Source: Gambelia wislizenii (taxonomy: Eukaryota; Chordata; Lepidosauria; Squamata; Crotaphytidae). Taken from it: DNA of 64,000 nt. Below are positions 1 through 9,783 of this stretch, one piece after another. The stretch's first letter is position 1, and each line of letters starts with the position of its first letter. The notes under the pieces were generated by a model, which saw nothing but the letters and a program-made list of their open reading frames with translations, was not told the DNA's origin and made no database searches. Location: NCBI GenBank assembly GCA_030847615.1, contig JAUMIR010000001.1:182113001-182177000 (forward strand), given 5' to 3'. The position numbers and the translations under genes are program-made.

Positions 1-116
1 CTCTACTTAAGGCTATGCTATGCCCCCAGGAGTACGTCGTTAGCTGATAATCTTGCCCCTTCCTGTTCTTCTAGTGATCTTTTGATGTGGTTTTTGCCAC
101 ATCTCATAATCTTCAT
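1..116. mobile_element. End of a palindromic MITE cut by the window edge
   Basis: The block ends in a TGATAATCTT / CACATCTCATAATCTTC pattern. Reverse-complemented, it lines up with the start of the palindromic element at 42103-42412: the shared order is GATTAT, a CAAAAACCA word, an AAAAGAT word, then GAACAGGAAGGGG. It is therefore one arm of the same non-autonomous DNA transposon family. The other arm lies outside the window. No transposase is visible. Confidence 0.55.
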
Positions 117-643
117 AGAAAGAAGAATAGTGGTGTCCCACTTTCTTTCCAGCAGTTATACACAGATATGATAAAGTCATACCCCTCTTTCTAAAGCTAC
201 ATCATACACTTCATCTACTAACCAAATCCACTAACCAACTGAGTGATCAGGTCATTTTCTTTCTTTTTTGTCCTGCTATAAGTGGTTTCCAATCTTTTAG
301 AAATGCTGCCAACTATTTTTCTCTAACCAAAGCAGATAATTTATCAATTTGAGCTAAATCAGTCAATTCTGTCAACCATTCCACCCTGGTAGATTATACT
401 GAATTCTGCCATCTTTGTGCATAAAACAATATTGCTACCGTAGTCATATACTGCATTAGTATCCCATGACTCTGTTCTTCCATAAGTCCATGAAGGGGAG
501 AAAAAGTGGTTTTAATTGGATATTATTCTTTAAGATCCTCTGCATCAAACTCTGTATTTGAACCCAGAACTTGTTAGCTTTTCACATGTCCACCATATAT
601 GGTAAAATGTCCACTCATGTTGTTTGCATTTCCAGCATACATT

Positions 644-907
644 TTAAACACTCTTATACATTCTAGACAATTCCTCTGGCGTCATGTACCAATGATACAT
701 CATTTTATAAAAGTTCTCTTTAACATCATAACATAGTGTAAATGTAAAATCCTTTGACCACATCTTTTCCCATTGTTCCATCTCTATTTTATATATAAAT
801 TTCTTAGCCCACTTTATCATACAATATTTCACTTGTTCTTCCTCCATGTCAAATTTTAACAAAAGTTTATACATTTTACCAATCACACGTTCATCATCTA
901 TACACAA
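644..907 (-). pseudogene. L1 ORF2 C-terminal fragment
   Basis: This open stretch of about 87 residues reads as the tail of an L1 ORF2. The segment EQWEKMWSKDFTFTL is followed by FYKMMYHWYMTPEELSRMYK. In L1 proteins this leads straight into a cysteine-histidine motif, which is present in another frame just beyond (about 590-640), so a frameshift separates them. L1 ORF2 is normally about 1200-1300 residues, so this is only a short remnant. It is not expected to encode a working protein. Confidence 0.7.
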
Positions 908-1075
908 TCACAGTTCAAACTCTCCTTTATTTATTCTGAAAACCATAACTCTTTTTGTCCATCTGTAATCAAATAACTGTAAGTAGGAAAACCACTGAAA
1001 ACTGTATCCTCTGCAAGTAGCTGTTCACTCAATTTAATTCTACTAGGTATACCGAGCGTAACATACACCATTCCC

Positions 1076-1880
1076 CCCCATGCACTACACACAACCCCAT
1101 GGTACACATGCCACTCCCCTGTGCTGCCCTCCCTGTGCCCCATGCCACCCTCCCTGTGCTGGCACCGCCCTCCCCGCACTTGCCCCTCCCTCCCTGTGTC
1201 CCATGCTGCCCCGTGCTGCCCTCCCCGCACTCGCACCGCCCTCCCTGCCCCCCATGCTGCCTTTCCTGTGCCCTGTGCCACCCTCCCCATGCTCATGCCA
1301 CCCTCCCTGCACCCTGCACCACCATGTGCCACCCTCTCTGTACTCACTCTGCCCTCCCCGCACACTGTGCTGCCTTCCCTGTGCCCCGTGCTGCCCTCCA
1401 CGCACCTCATGCCACCCTCCCTGTGTTTGCACCACCGTCCCTGCACTCACACCACCCTCCCCACATCCCATGCTACATTCCCTGTGCCGTTCTCCCCACA
1501 ATCGCACTGCCTTCCCCATGCCCCATACCACCCTCCCTGCACCCTGTGCCACCTTCCCCATGCTCATGCCACCCTCCCCACACCCCATGCTGCCACATGC
1601 CACCCTCCCTGCACTCGTTCTGCCCTCCCCGCACCCCGTGCTGCCTTCCCTGCACCCTGTGCCACCCTCCCCGCACTCATGCCACCCTCCTTGCACCCTG
1701 TGCACACTTGCACTGCCCTCCCCATACCCGTGCCACCACATGCCACCCTCCCCACACTCACTCTGCCCTTCCCTCTTCCTGTACTGCCTTCCCTGCACCC
1801 TCCCTGTACTTGTGCCACCCTCCCTGTGCCCCGTACAGGCTGCACACACACACAACATGCCACATCCCCCCATGCTACTC
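1076..1880. repeat. C-rich minisatellite (about 800 bp)
   Basis: Variants of CCACCCTCCCTGCACCC and TGCCCTCCCCGCAC recur dozens of times, in units of roughly 15-20 bp that change length and order. The plus strand is almost G-free apart from TG and CG steps, so strand asymmetry is extreme. With so few TA dinucleotides, several frames on both strands stay open over 200-300 codons; these are not genes. The array lies inside the L1 copy. Confidence 0.9.
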
Positions 1881-1933
1881 ACACCCCCTCTGCCATGTTT
1901 AGAAAGCAGTGAAACTTCTACATGGTCCTGCCC

Positions 1934-2008
1934 CCAGTGTGCTGATTGGCTGCCCAACAGAGCTTTGATTGGTTGGTCAGTTTCCTAAGCAGCCAATCAG
2001 CACACTGG
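1934..2008. repeat. Perfect 20-bp inverted repeat containing CCAAT boxes
   Basis: Positions 1934-1953 read CCAGTGTGCTGATTGGCTGC. Positions 1989-2008 are its exact reverse complement, with a 35-base loop between them that holds another GATTGG. Each arm carries one CCAAT box in opposite orientation. The hairpin lies at the edge of the minisatellite block inserted in the L1. It may be the remaining end of a short DNA transposon; the rest of that element is not recognised. Confidence 0.75.
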
Positions 2009-2185
2009 AACTGGCAACATACCTAAGAGCAATATATGTACATATATTCTCCTTAGTAATTTACCAGAGGATCTTGGTATGTTAACCATTTTCTTTGCTT
2101 CTCTTCTATAGTGTGCTTCTTGTCCTGAGACCCATAATGACATTTTCGGGCATAATCTGAGTTTATACCCATTCCATATTCTAAA

Positions 2186-2734
2186 GCAAGTCTACACTGG
2201 GGGTAAAAATTCACACTACTTTGGCCTGGGACTGTGCTGCATGAAATTTGGTCTACTCCGGCCCAGCTTTAAGCACCATACCTTACCTGGCTAAAGCCTG
2301 AATCTGCACTGCTCATTGCTAGGCTTGTCTACAAAATGAATCGTCCAGATTTTTACTTCCAAGCACCTCTGCAACATCATATTTCCCCCTCCTTAGTGCC
2401 ACCACCACTAGTGCTCTCTCTCTCTCCCTCTTACTCTCTCTGTGAGGTCAGAATGGAATGGGCTAACCAGCCACACAATCATGTGTGCACCAGCCTTCCC
2501 AGCCAATAATGGAATGAGGAAGTGGCTCCTGTCAGACAGCACTTGTCCTTCTTCCTTACCCCTCGAATCAAGGGTGGGTGCAAACTACAGAGAAAACAGT
2601 GAGTTTTTAAACCCCAGATTAAGGTAGTATACCTTGAGTTTGATGCAGATGGGGCCGTCTGGTGTGTGGCCTTATTGGGACAGATTTTGGGGGTGGGTGT
2701 TCAGGTTCCCCCCCCCAATAATCTAGACAAGCCC
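2186..2734. mobile_element. Probable non-autonomous DNA transposon within L1
   Basis: L1-like sequence stops near 2186 and resumes at about 2735. The intervening block begins CAAGTCTACACTGGGGG and ends with CCCCCAATAATCTAGACAAG, an imperfect inverted pair. Another GGCTTGTCTACA lies inside it at about 2324. No coding capacity or target-site duplication could be confirmed. The family is uncertain, but the termini resemble the GGGCTTATCTACAC ends of the elements at 37078 and 57555. Confidence 0.5.
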
Positions 2735-3443
2735 GTCGTGATTATTGAAATCTACATTCACTTTGACTTTGTTATACCGTAAAAATCCATGCCACCCAAA
2801 CCTCAAGTCATGCACTTCTAATTCCTGTAATCTTTTACTTCTCGGCACCATCCATTCTTTTAATGAAACTAAGCAACAGGCTTCAAAATAAGGGTTCAAA
2901 TCAGATAGTCCCAATTCTCTTTCCTTTGTGTCTTGCAATACCTTATATTTAACTCATTTTTTTCCTCTTGCCATATAAACTTAGATGGGCCTTCTGCCAT
3001 TGTTTAACTGGTGCATAATTTATTAAAATTGGTATCGTCTGAAATAAAAACATCATTATGGGCAAAACATTCATTTTGCACAGAGATTCTATCCAACAAT
3101 GACAACTGTAATTTCTCCCATCTTAGCAAATCCTAAATTTCACTCCATGTCTTAACATAATTATTTTTGAAACAGCATACAGTTTATATTTGTTATCATA
3201 ATACCCAAATATTTAACCTTCTTTTCCATTTTAAAGTTTTATCCATCAATTTTAAATTTCCATTTTAAAGTTCCATTCCAGTTTTATCCATCAATTCTTT
3301 TTGATCTTCCATTTTCATATTTTTGGTCAACATCTTTGTCTTTTGATTATTAATTTTAAAACCTGACAGCTCACCAAATTCTTTTTTTCCCCATTAACAT
3401 TTCTACACCCTCAAGCGGGTTTTCCAGAAATATCACAAAGGCA

Positions 3444-3653
3444 TCAGCAAATGCCCTTAACTTGTACATTTCTTTTTTTAATCCTTATACCCCAAATTCC
3501 CTCAGCTTGTCTTATATCTCTATGCGAAATCTCAGGAATCAGAATAAACAGAAGTGGTGAAATGGGCAACCTTGTCCTCTTCTTCTTCTTCTTCTTCTTC
3601 TTCTTCTTCTTCTTCTGAAACTCACAGTGTTTTGTTAACTCTCCATTAACCAT
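3444..3653 (-). pseudogene. L1 reverse transcriptase palm fragment with a triplet expansion
   Basis: The minus strand encodes VNGELTKHCEFQ, then about a dozen lysines from a GAA repeat, then PISPLLFILIPEISHRDIRQ. In L1 the stretch between these parts carries the QGCPLSP-type active-site neighbourhood. Here much of it is replaced by the (CTT)n/(GAA)n run at 3577-3615. The copy cannot be catalytically intact. Confidence 0.7.
3577..3615. repeat. (CTT)n microsatellite
   Basis: About a dozen CTT triplets in a row, inside the L1 RT-coding region, where they read as poly-lysine on the coding (minus) strand. Confidence 0.95.
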
Positions 3654-3775
3654 TATTTGTGTTTACTGTGAGGTATAGACCAATTTAATCATTTAATAAT
3701 TAGCTTCAAAGGTCGTATCTTCCAAAACTCTGAATAAGGAAGTCCACTTCAAATTGTCAAAGGGCTTTTATGCAT

Positions 3776-4027
3776 TTAAAAAGAGCAACGAACTTGTTTT
3801 TCATTAAGTTGTTCCAAGTATCCCAAGATAGCTAACACATTTCTAATGTTATCTTTTAGGTAGAAACACACATTGATCCCCAAGGATAGTTTCAGGATTG
3901 TTTTCAGTCTTTCAGTCAAAATTATTGTAAACAATTTATAATCATTATTCAATAATGATACTGGTTTATAATTTTTTGTCAATGTCAAATCTCTTTTGGT
4001 ATTAATATTATATGCACTTCTTTCCAA
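3776..4027 (-). pseudogene. L1 reverse transcriptase N-terminal (fingers) fragment
   Basis: The 83 residues include NYKPVSLLNNDYKLFTIILTERLKTIL and NIRNVLAILGYLEQLNEKQV. This is the classic L1 RT block that precedes the first catalytic aspartate. The GINVCFYLKDNIRNV segment corresponds to the usual DQ(S/T)GFI-x-R region but has lost key residues. A frame break follows. The fragment belongs with the other L1 pieces on the minus strand. Confidence 0.75.
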
Positions 4028-4480
4028 CTATCAGGAATCTTTCCACTCTGCAAAATAGTATTCATAATTTCTTGTAGAGGCAATAAAAACTCCTTCTCAA
4101 AAATCTATAATAAAGAGTTGACAAACCATCCGGCCCAGGTGTCTTGCCTAATTTAGTCTTTTTCAAAACATCATAAATCTCCCCTTACCATTATAGGCAC
4201 ATTCATAATCTGTCTCTGGTGCTCTATAATCAATGGTAAATTCTGCTTAGCCAATTATCTATCCATTTTCTCTAAAGAAATCTCTTGACATTTACATAAA
4301 GAAGAATAATACCAATGAAACATTTTTGTATATGCACATTGTTTTTTATCATAACATCTCCCTCTCATGTTTTAAAAATCATTTTATTTTCTCTTTCCTG
4401 TCACAATGTATATGTCAGCCATTCCCCTGGTTTGTCTTCAAATTTAAAAAAAAATGTTTTCTATATTCTTCTCTCCATCT

Positions 4481-5129
4481 CACTCACAGTTAACTATGGG
4501 CTTCTCTACACTGGCAAAAAAATGTTGACTTGCCCCAAATCCCTTGCTTGCAGTCCAGATGAGGTAAAGTTACTTCAGGGGAGGAACCATGTTTTTTTGC
4601 CCTTAACCCAACTTTGCTCCAAACTAAGCAAAGTTGGAGAATACTCCAGAGTGACCTCCAGAGTGGTGCTGTCTTGACAGCTGGATCGGGTTCTATTTAG
4701 TCTGATCCAGTTGTCCACACACAAACATGGATGGATCCCCATTGGAGCTACCACCACCACCTCACCAACCACTGACTTTCAATCAAACATGCACAGGATT
4801 ATACTAGGAGTAGACAACTTCAAGAAATCTGGGGATCCCTGATTCCTACTGGACCTTGGAGAATCATTCTGTTCAGCCCTGAACTAGTTTTTATTTTAAA
4901 AGGCCTGTTGCATCCACTATGAATGTACAGGGTTATACTGTCATATTATCCACCCATAATGCCTTTGGGTCTAGGGATGAAAAACTGGGCAGAGGGGCTG
5001 AAAATCTAGCCAAATTGCCCACTGCACTTCCTAGAGGATTGGGTGGCATTTTAAATAAGAGGATGGGGATGTGGGTATGCTAGTGGGTTCACTGAGGACT
5101 GTGGGGGCTACACTTTCCTTACTACTGGA
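4481..5129. other. Unassigned, possible MITE start
   Basis: A GGGCTTCTCTACACTGGCA word at about 4499 resembles the ends of the DNA transposon at 2186. I could not find the matching opposite end. No coding sequence is recognisable to 5129. Short open frames here show no familiar motif. Confidence 0.35.
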
Positions 5130-5235
5130 TACATTATTAGACCTTAATTAGGAACACTCTTACTAGGGAGTAAGTCCTATTAAAATCAGTTGGATTTACC
5201 TCCATGCAAACATACAAAGGATTGCACTATGGATT
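5130..5235. repeat. Short interspersed repeat, AGTAAGTCC family
   Basis: The words GGGAGTAAGTCCTATT, ATCAGTTGGATTTAC and ACATACAAAGGATTGCA occur in the same order as in two diverged copies at 9225-9300 and 30190-30245. It looks like a short old MITE, since TCCTATTAAAATCAGTTGGA is near-palindromic. The class is not certain. Confidence 0.4.
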
Positions 5236-7060
5236 ACATGTTTTAAGCAATGCATGATTTTGTGGGGACAGAAGATTGAAAGCAAGGCCTTATATTTAGG
5301 AACAAAGGAGGGGGTTTAGCAGGAAATCAAAACGTTCTACTTTTGCTTTTTGATATGATTCCAAAAATACATAAAAGAACATATTTCTTCTTTGTCTATT
5401 TGCACTGGCTGAAGAATAGTATTGTAAAAGAAGCACTAGCAAGCTCTATAATTATGTTGGCCTCTGTGGACATGAAAAATGAAGATATTTCAAGGAGGAT
5501 TCACCTGCAGAATCAACTTCAAAGTGGGGTGTTACTTACTAATCTAAAGACCAAGCCACATAAGAAGGCAGCCAGTAAGTTTGGAGTCAAATTTGTATGC
5601 GACAATAAAAGACAGTGAAAATACCTTCCCTCAGAAAGAAAGAACTACAGGCATTACTAAATGCTCAACGTGTTCATGTTTCAGTCAGCTGAACATTCTC
5701 CATGAAATCCTGTGGAATTGAACCACGATGACAAAAGAAAAAACCTTTAAAAAGTTGAATACGTGAAGGCTTGTTTGGGACCTGTGTTTGACATAACAGT
5801 GTTCCATCCAATGTTCCATAAACAGATTTTTGCTTCTGCAATACAACTTTCCCTCACTGTATCCCACCCACCCCCCATATAATCCTATTACAACTCCAGA
5901 GCTGATTAGGGACACAGGAAATAGAAACAAAGAAGGCAAATCACCCTTCCCTCCTTTTTTTGCTGATGGAAACCAATGATTAATAGAGCAGCAGGAAACT
6001 GATTTCATCCTCTGTGTACCAATTACAGACATCAAGCAATTAATAAATCAGTACATTGTTGTGTCTAGAATAATCAGCTCTCCATATTTTCCTTATGTAG
6101 TGTTTCTGGAGAACCTGAAGCTCCATTTTTCCTCTGTATCCTTTCTTGAATTTCTGAGCATGCAGCTTGTTCCCAGTCAGTTTTACTTCTGTGCCTTCTT
6201 CTTTGCATTTTGCAATAATAATGACTGATAACACTAGAGTGCATATAGCCATGTGACTGACAGATATCCATTACCAATTAATGAGATATCGCAAGCTGTG
6301 ACTCAACGTAGTTCCCTTTGCTTCTGTTTACTGTTATGTAACAATTTTGCATCCTGTTGTCTAGTTAGCTGTTTAATAGCCATCGGGAAGTATGACATTG
6401 TTATTTGCCAAAACAACTGCAGAATATTCTATTGAAACAATCCAGACTTTTATTGTATAGCTGATATTTTCATCACATTTAATAGTTTCCATGGCAAATT
6501 CTCATTTTACTAGGATGGGCTCTTAATCAGAGGTGGCACATATTTTATCGAGGTGATTCTAGAGGGGAGGTATTTAAATAGACAATTGTGTTCCTGAAAG
6601 ATAGTAATAAAACCAGACTTTCCCCTTAGCTCTTAAACAGCTTTGTGAAGTTTTAAAAAGCCACATAAATATTAAAAAGGCCTCTTCCCAGACAAGTTTT
6701 AAATATTAATGGCTTTATTAATTTCTTTTTCCCTACCCTGGAGGAGATCTTGAAGATTAGATAATGCAAGACAATTATTATATTTTCTTTCCAAAAACTA
6801 AAGCAGACCTTTGAAGGAGTAAGAATGTTTTTGTTTTGCTTTGTGCAATTGTCATGTCTTGTAAGAAGAGAGCCAGGGAGTGGCCAAAAATATTAGTTGT
6901 GAATTGGGAAGATCCAATCTTGCCTTAGCCCATAACATGCTATCTTTTATTAGGCTATTGCCAACACAACATGAGAAAGGGAGGCCTCTGCAGCAACCTA
7001 CTGCAGTGAAAGAAGTTACCCTTTGCAGAGATGCCAATGGAGGAGAGCAAAAATCTTGTG
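5236..7060. other. No recognisable gene or repeat
   Basis: AT-rich sequence. The open frames (for example 5343-5618 plus and 5685-6035 minus) have no recognisable domain and no splice or promoter context I can support. The stretch 6640-6790 is unusually AT-rich, with ATTAATGGCTTTATTAAT-like words and no repeat signature, so it could be conserved non-coding DNA. Confidence 0.4.
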
Positions 7061-8275
7061 ATCATAGAATCATAGAGTTGGAAGGAGACCACAAGGGCAT
7101 CTCGTCCAACTCCCTGCCCTGCAACAACACCCAATCAAAGCACTCCCAACAGATGGCCATCCAGCCTCTGCTTCAAAACCTCCAAAGAAGCAGACTCCAC
7201 CACACTCCAAGGCAGTGTATTCCACTTTCAAACAGTTCTTACCATTAGGAAGTTCTTCCTAATGTTTAGATAGAATCTCTTTTCCTATAGTTTGAATCCA
7301 TTGATCTATGTCCTAGTCTCTGGAGCAGCAGAAAATAAGCTTACTCCCTCTTCAATATGACATCCTTTCAAGTATTTGAACATGACTATCATGTCACTTC
7401 ACAACCATCTCTTTTCCTGGCTAAATGTACCCAACTCTCTAAGCTGCTCCTCATAGGGCATGGTTTCCAGACTTTTCACCTTTTTGGTTGCCCTCCTCTA
7501 CACATGTTCCAGCTTGTCAATATCCTTCTTGTATTGTAGTGCCCAGAACTGGACACAGTATTCCAAGTGAGGTCTGACCAAAGCAGAATAAAGTGGTACC
7601 ATTACATCCCTCGATTTAGACACTATACTCATATTGATGCAGCCCAAAATCACATTGGCTTTTTAAGCTGCCACATCACACTGTTCATTCATGTTCTGTT
7701 TGTGGTCTACTAAGACTACTAAATCTGTTTCACATATACTGCTCTCAAGCCAGGTGTCGCCCATCCTATATCTCTGTTGAAATTAATTTTGTTAATTTTG
7801 GGGCAGCTCTCCGATCTGTTAAGGTCATTTTGAATTTTCACTCCTCTGGGGTATTTGCTACCCCTCCTAATTTGGTATCATCTGCAAATGTTATAAGCAT
7901 GCCCTCTATTCCATCATCCAAGTCATTGATAAAGATGTTGAATAGCACTGGGCCGTGGACAGAACCCTGTGGCACCCCACTAGTCACTTCTCTCCAGGAT
8001 GAAGAGGAGCCATTGGTGAGCACTGTTTGGTTTAGTTGTTCAACCAATTATGAATCCACCTAACAGTTGCATTCTCTAGCCCACATTTTACTAGTTACTT
8101 GCAAGAATATCGAAGGGTGACTTTGTTGAAAGCCTTGCTGAAAGCAAGGTATGCTTACATCCACAGCATTCCCTTCATCTACCAAGCTTATAACTCTTAT
8201 CAAAAAAAGAAAGATAAGATTAGTCTGGCATGACTTGTTTTTCAGAAACCCATGTTAACTTTTAGTGGATTTTAG
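7061..8275 (-). mobile_element. CR1 LINE, 5'-truncated 3' portion
   Basis: The left end carries TAGAATCATAGA octamers followed by AGTTGGAAGGAGACCAC, the 3' terminus of a CR1 on the minus strand. Going right, the sequence parallels the larger CR1 at 9664-13565 through the RT C-terminal region, with many substitutions and small indels. It stops near 8275, just upstream of the RT palm. This is a typical 5' truncation from incomplete reverse transcription. It is older than the neighbouring CR1 because its reading frame is badly broken. Confidence 0.9.
7838..8047 (-). pseudogene. CR1 reverse transcriptase palm fragment
   Basis: The residues include [22 protein letters not shown] followed by FADDTKLGG. 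These are the conserved PQG motif and the FADD catalytic box of CR1 reverse transcriptase, here only about 69 residues long. The stretch before it (SSSSWREV) also matches the CR1 at 10.6 kb. The frame is closed on both sides by mutations, so this is a dead fragment. Confidence 0.85.
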
Positions 8276-8925
8276 GCATCACAAGTTTTAAGGAAGAGAA
8301 ATCTCACAAGATGCCATCTCAGCTTCTCACAAAATCCAGGGCTGGGTCAGGCCTATGTAAGGCTCCCAAAATGGAACTTGGCCTCAGTCAGCCTGAGCAG
8401 GCAGCATGACCATCTCACCTCCCACAGCTTGGGAAGGCCAAAAAGAAATGTTATCGTATTGACCTAAAGGATGCCAGGTTTATTTTTTCAAGTTTGCAAT
8501 ATCATGTTTTTAGCCTGGGTAAAGAAAAGTAGAGAGGAAGAAAGTGAAGGCACACAGTAAGAGGCAGAGACATTGAGCCTTATTGTGAGATAGTTGCTGT
8601 CCAGGTTCAGACAATTGTTCACACAATGTGCCAAGTCAGGTGCTGGCATGATGCCTCAAGGTGTTAGCTAAGGAATTAGAAGACCAATTTTTGTGGTGCC
8701 CTCCATTTCTCTTACACATTAATTTGTTAATTTTTGTTGGTTAACCCATTGTCTCATTCTTCCTACATTTGGCAACTCTTTTTAGATAACTACGAAATGA
8801 GTTGCCTCCTTCCTTTCCATGCTACAAAACAATACTGACTTATCTTGCAGGGTTCTCCGAAGACTTATGGAGGCAGTGCATGTGAAACTCTTTGAACATA
8901 CTAACATATTGTTGTGTTGTTGTTA
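8276..8925. other. No recognisable gene or repeat
   Basis: Moderate-complexity sequence between the truncated CR1 and the CORE-SINE. I see no open frame with known motifs and no inverted or tandem repeats. Confidence 0.4.
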
Positions 8926-9153
8926 TGTGCCTTCAGGTCATTTCTGATTTATGGTGACTCTAAAGCAAACCAATCATGGTGTATTCTTGGCAAAATTTGT
9001 TCGGAGGGAAGGTTGCCTTTGCTTCCCTCTGAGGCTGAGAGAGTGTGACTTGCCTAAGGCCACGCAGTGGGTTTCCATGGCTAAGTGGGGATTCAAACCC
9101 TGGTCTCCAGAGCTGTAGTCCAACACTTAAACCACAACACCATGCTGGCTCTC
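8926..9153 (-). mobile_element. tRNA-derived CORE/MIR-type SINE
   Basis: On the minus strand the copy starts with AGAGCCAGCATGGTGTTG. An A-box-like GTGGTTTAAGTGTTGG follows, then a B-box-like GGGTTTGAATCCC. Next is a core resembling the MIR/CORE-SINE consensus (GGCCTTAGGCAAGTCACACT), and the copy ends in a CAA-rich tail at about 8926-8945. It would once have been transcribed by RNA polymerase III. About 228 bp, near full length. Confidence 0.8.
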
Positions 9154-9663
9154 ATACTAACATATCCTGCATGCTAAATATCATAGTTGTGAAGAGTGAT
9201 CAAAATGATGTCTGCTGAGACTAACAGCACAATCTTATATGTATCTCCTCAGACATAAGTCACACTGGGTTCAATGGGACTTACTTCTATATAAATGTTC
9301 ATGGGGTTGGAACTGGAAATTCAGGCTCTGCATGCCTTTCTGAAAGGATGATCCAGGCCACACCTTGTGTTCATACCATCATTCCCAACCATCTATTGAT
9401 GTGGCATTCATGTGGACAAACATGATATGTGAACCAGGAACCACCCAATTATTTCCACAACACTTTGTGCAGTCATGCCTGCACTTTTCTACCACCCATA
9501 CTTTGGGCATTATGAACTATCTTTGCATTAGCCATGACTGTTCGATCCATAGATTAGATTTCTCCCTTTAAGCTTAAACTCACTGACATTCAGCATTGCT
9601 TCCATATACAGGAATAATATATGGCTCCACTCATGTTATGAGAGCATTTGCATTGACATCCAC
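9154..9663. other. Mostly unassigned; one short repeat at 9225-9300
   Basis: The words CACACTGGGTTCAATGGGAC and TTACTTCT (about 9267-9295) match the AGTAAGTCC repeat family seen at 5130 and 30190. The rest has no recognisable feature. It ends where the CR1 octamer tail begins. Confidence 0.45.
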
Positions 9664-9717
9664 ATAGAATCATAGAATCATAGAATCATAGAATCATAGA
9701 ATCATAGAATCATAGAA
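9664..9717 (-). repeat. CR1 3'-terminal octamer array
   Basis: TAGAATCA is repeated six to seven times without interruption. On the element's own strand this is a TGATTCTA array. CR1 elements end in such 8-bp repeats, which are thought to serve in RT recognition and priming. Confidence 0.95.
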
Positions 9718-9783
9718 TTGCAGAGTTGGAAGAGACCACGAGGGCCATCCAGTCCAACCCCCCTGCCACGCAGGAAATCACAA

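Larger units (their letters stand above)
117..4480 (-). mobile_element. L1-type LINE, old, broken by two insertions
   Basis: Minus-strand translation gives an L1 ORF2 in order from right to left. First come the RT fingers and palm (3776-4200, motif NYKPVSLLNNDYKLF). Then come the PLLFIL and ADAFVIF-like region (3400-3650), the post-RT region (2735-2940, with KRLQELEVHDLRFGWH) and its continuation (2010-2190, LWVSGQEAHYRREA). Last is the C-terminus (590-910, WYMTPEELSRMYK followed by a [18 protein letters not shown] cysteine motif). These are hallmarks of vertebrate L1. The element is split by the minisatellite block (about 1060-2008) and by a probable DNA transposon (about 2186-2734). Frameshifts and stops are frequent, so it is an old pseudogene. 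The upstream endonuclease and ORF1 are absent. The right boundary near 4480 is approximate. Confidence 0.8.

Noticed and set aside
931..1988. Several open frames of 170-300 codons on both strands
   Set aside because: They all lie in the C-rich minisatellite, which lacks stop codons because of its composition. Proteins are low-complexity Pro/His/Cys or Gly/Arg repeats.
6880..7248. Plus-strand frame of 122 codons
   Set aside because: It runs into the antisense side of a CR1 3' end; the first part has no recognisable motif.
9664..9717. Octamer array as a CRISPR or telomere-like repeat
   Set aside because: Eight-base units without spacers, directly at a CR1 3' end.
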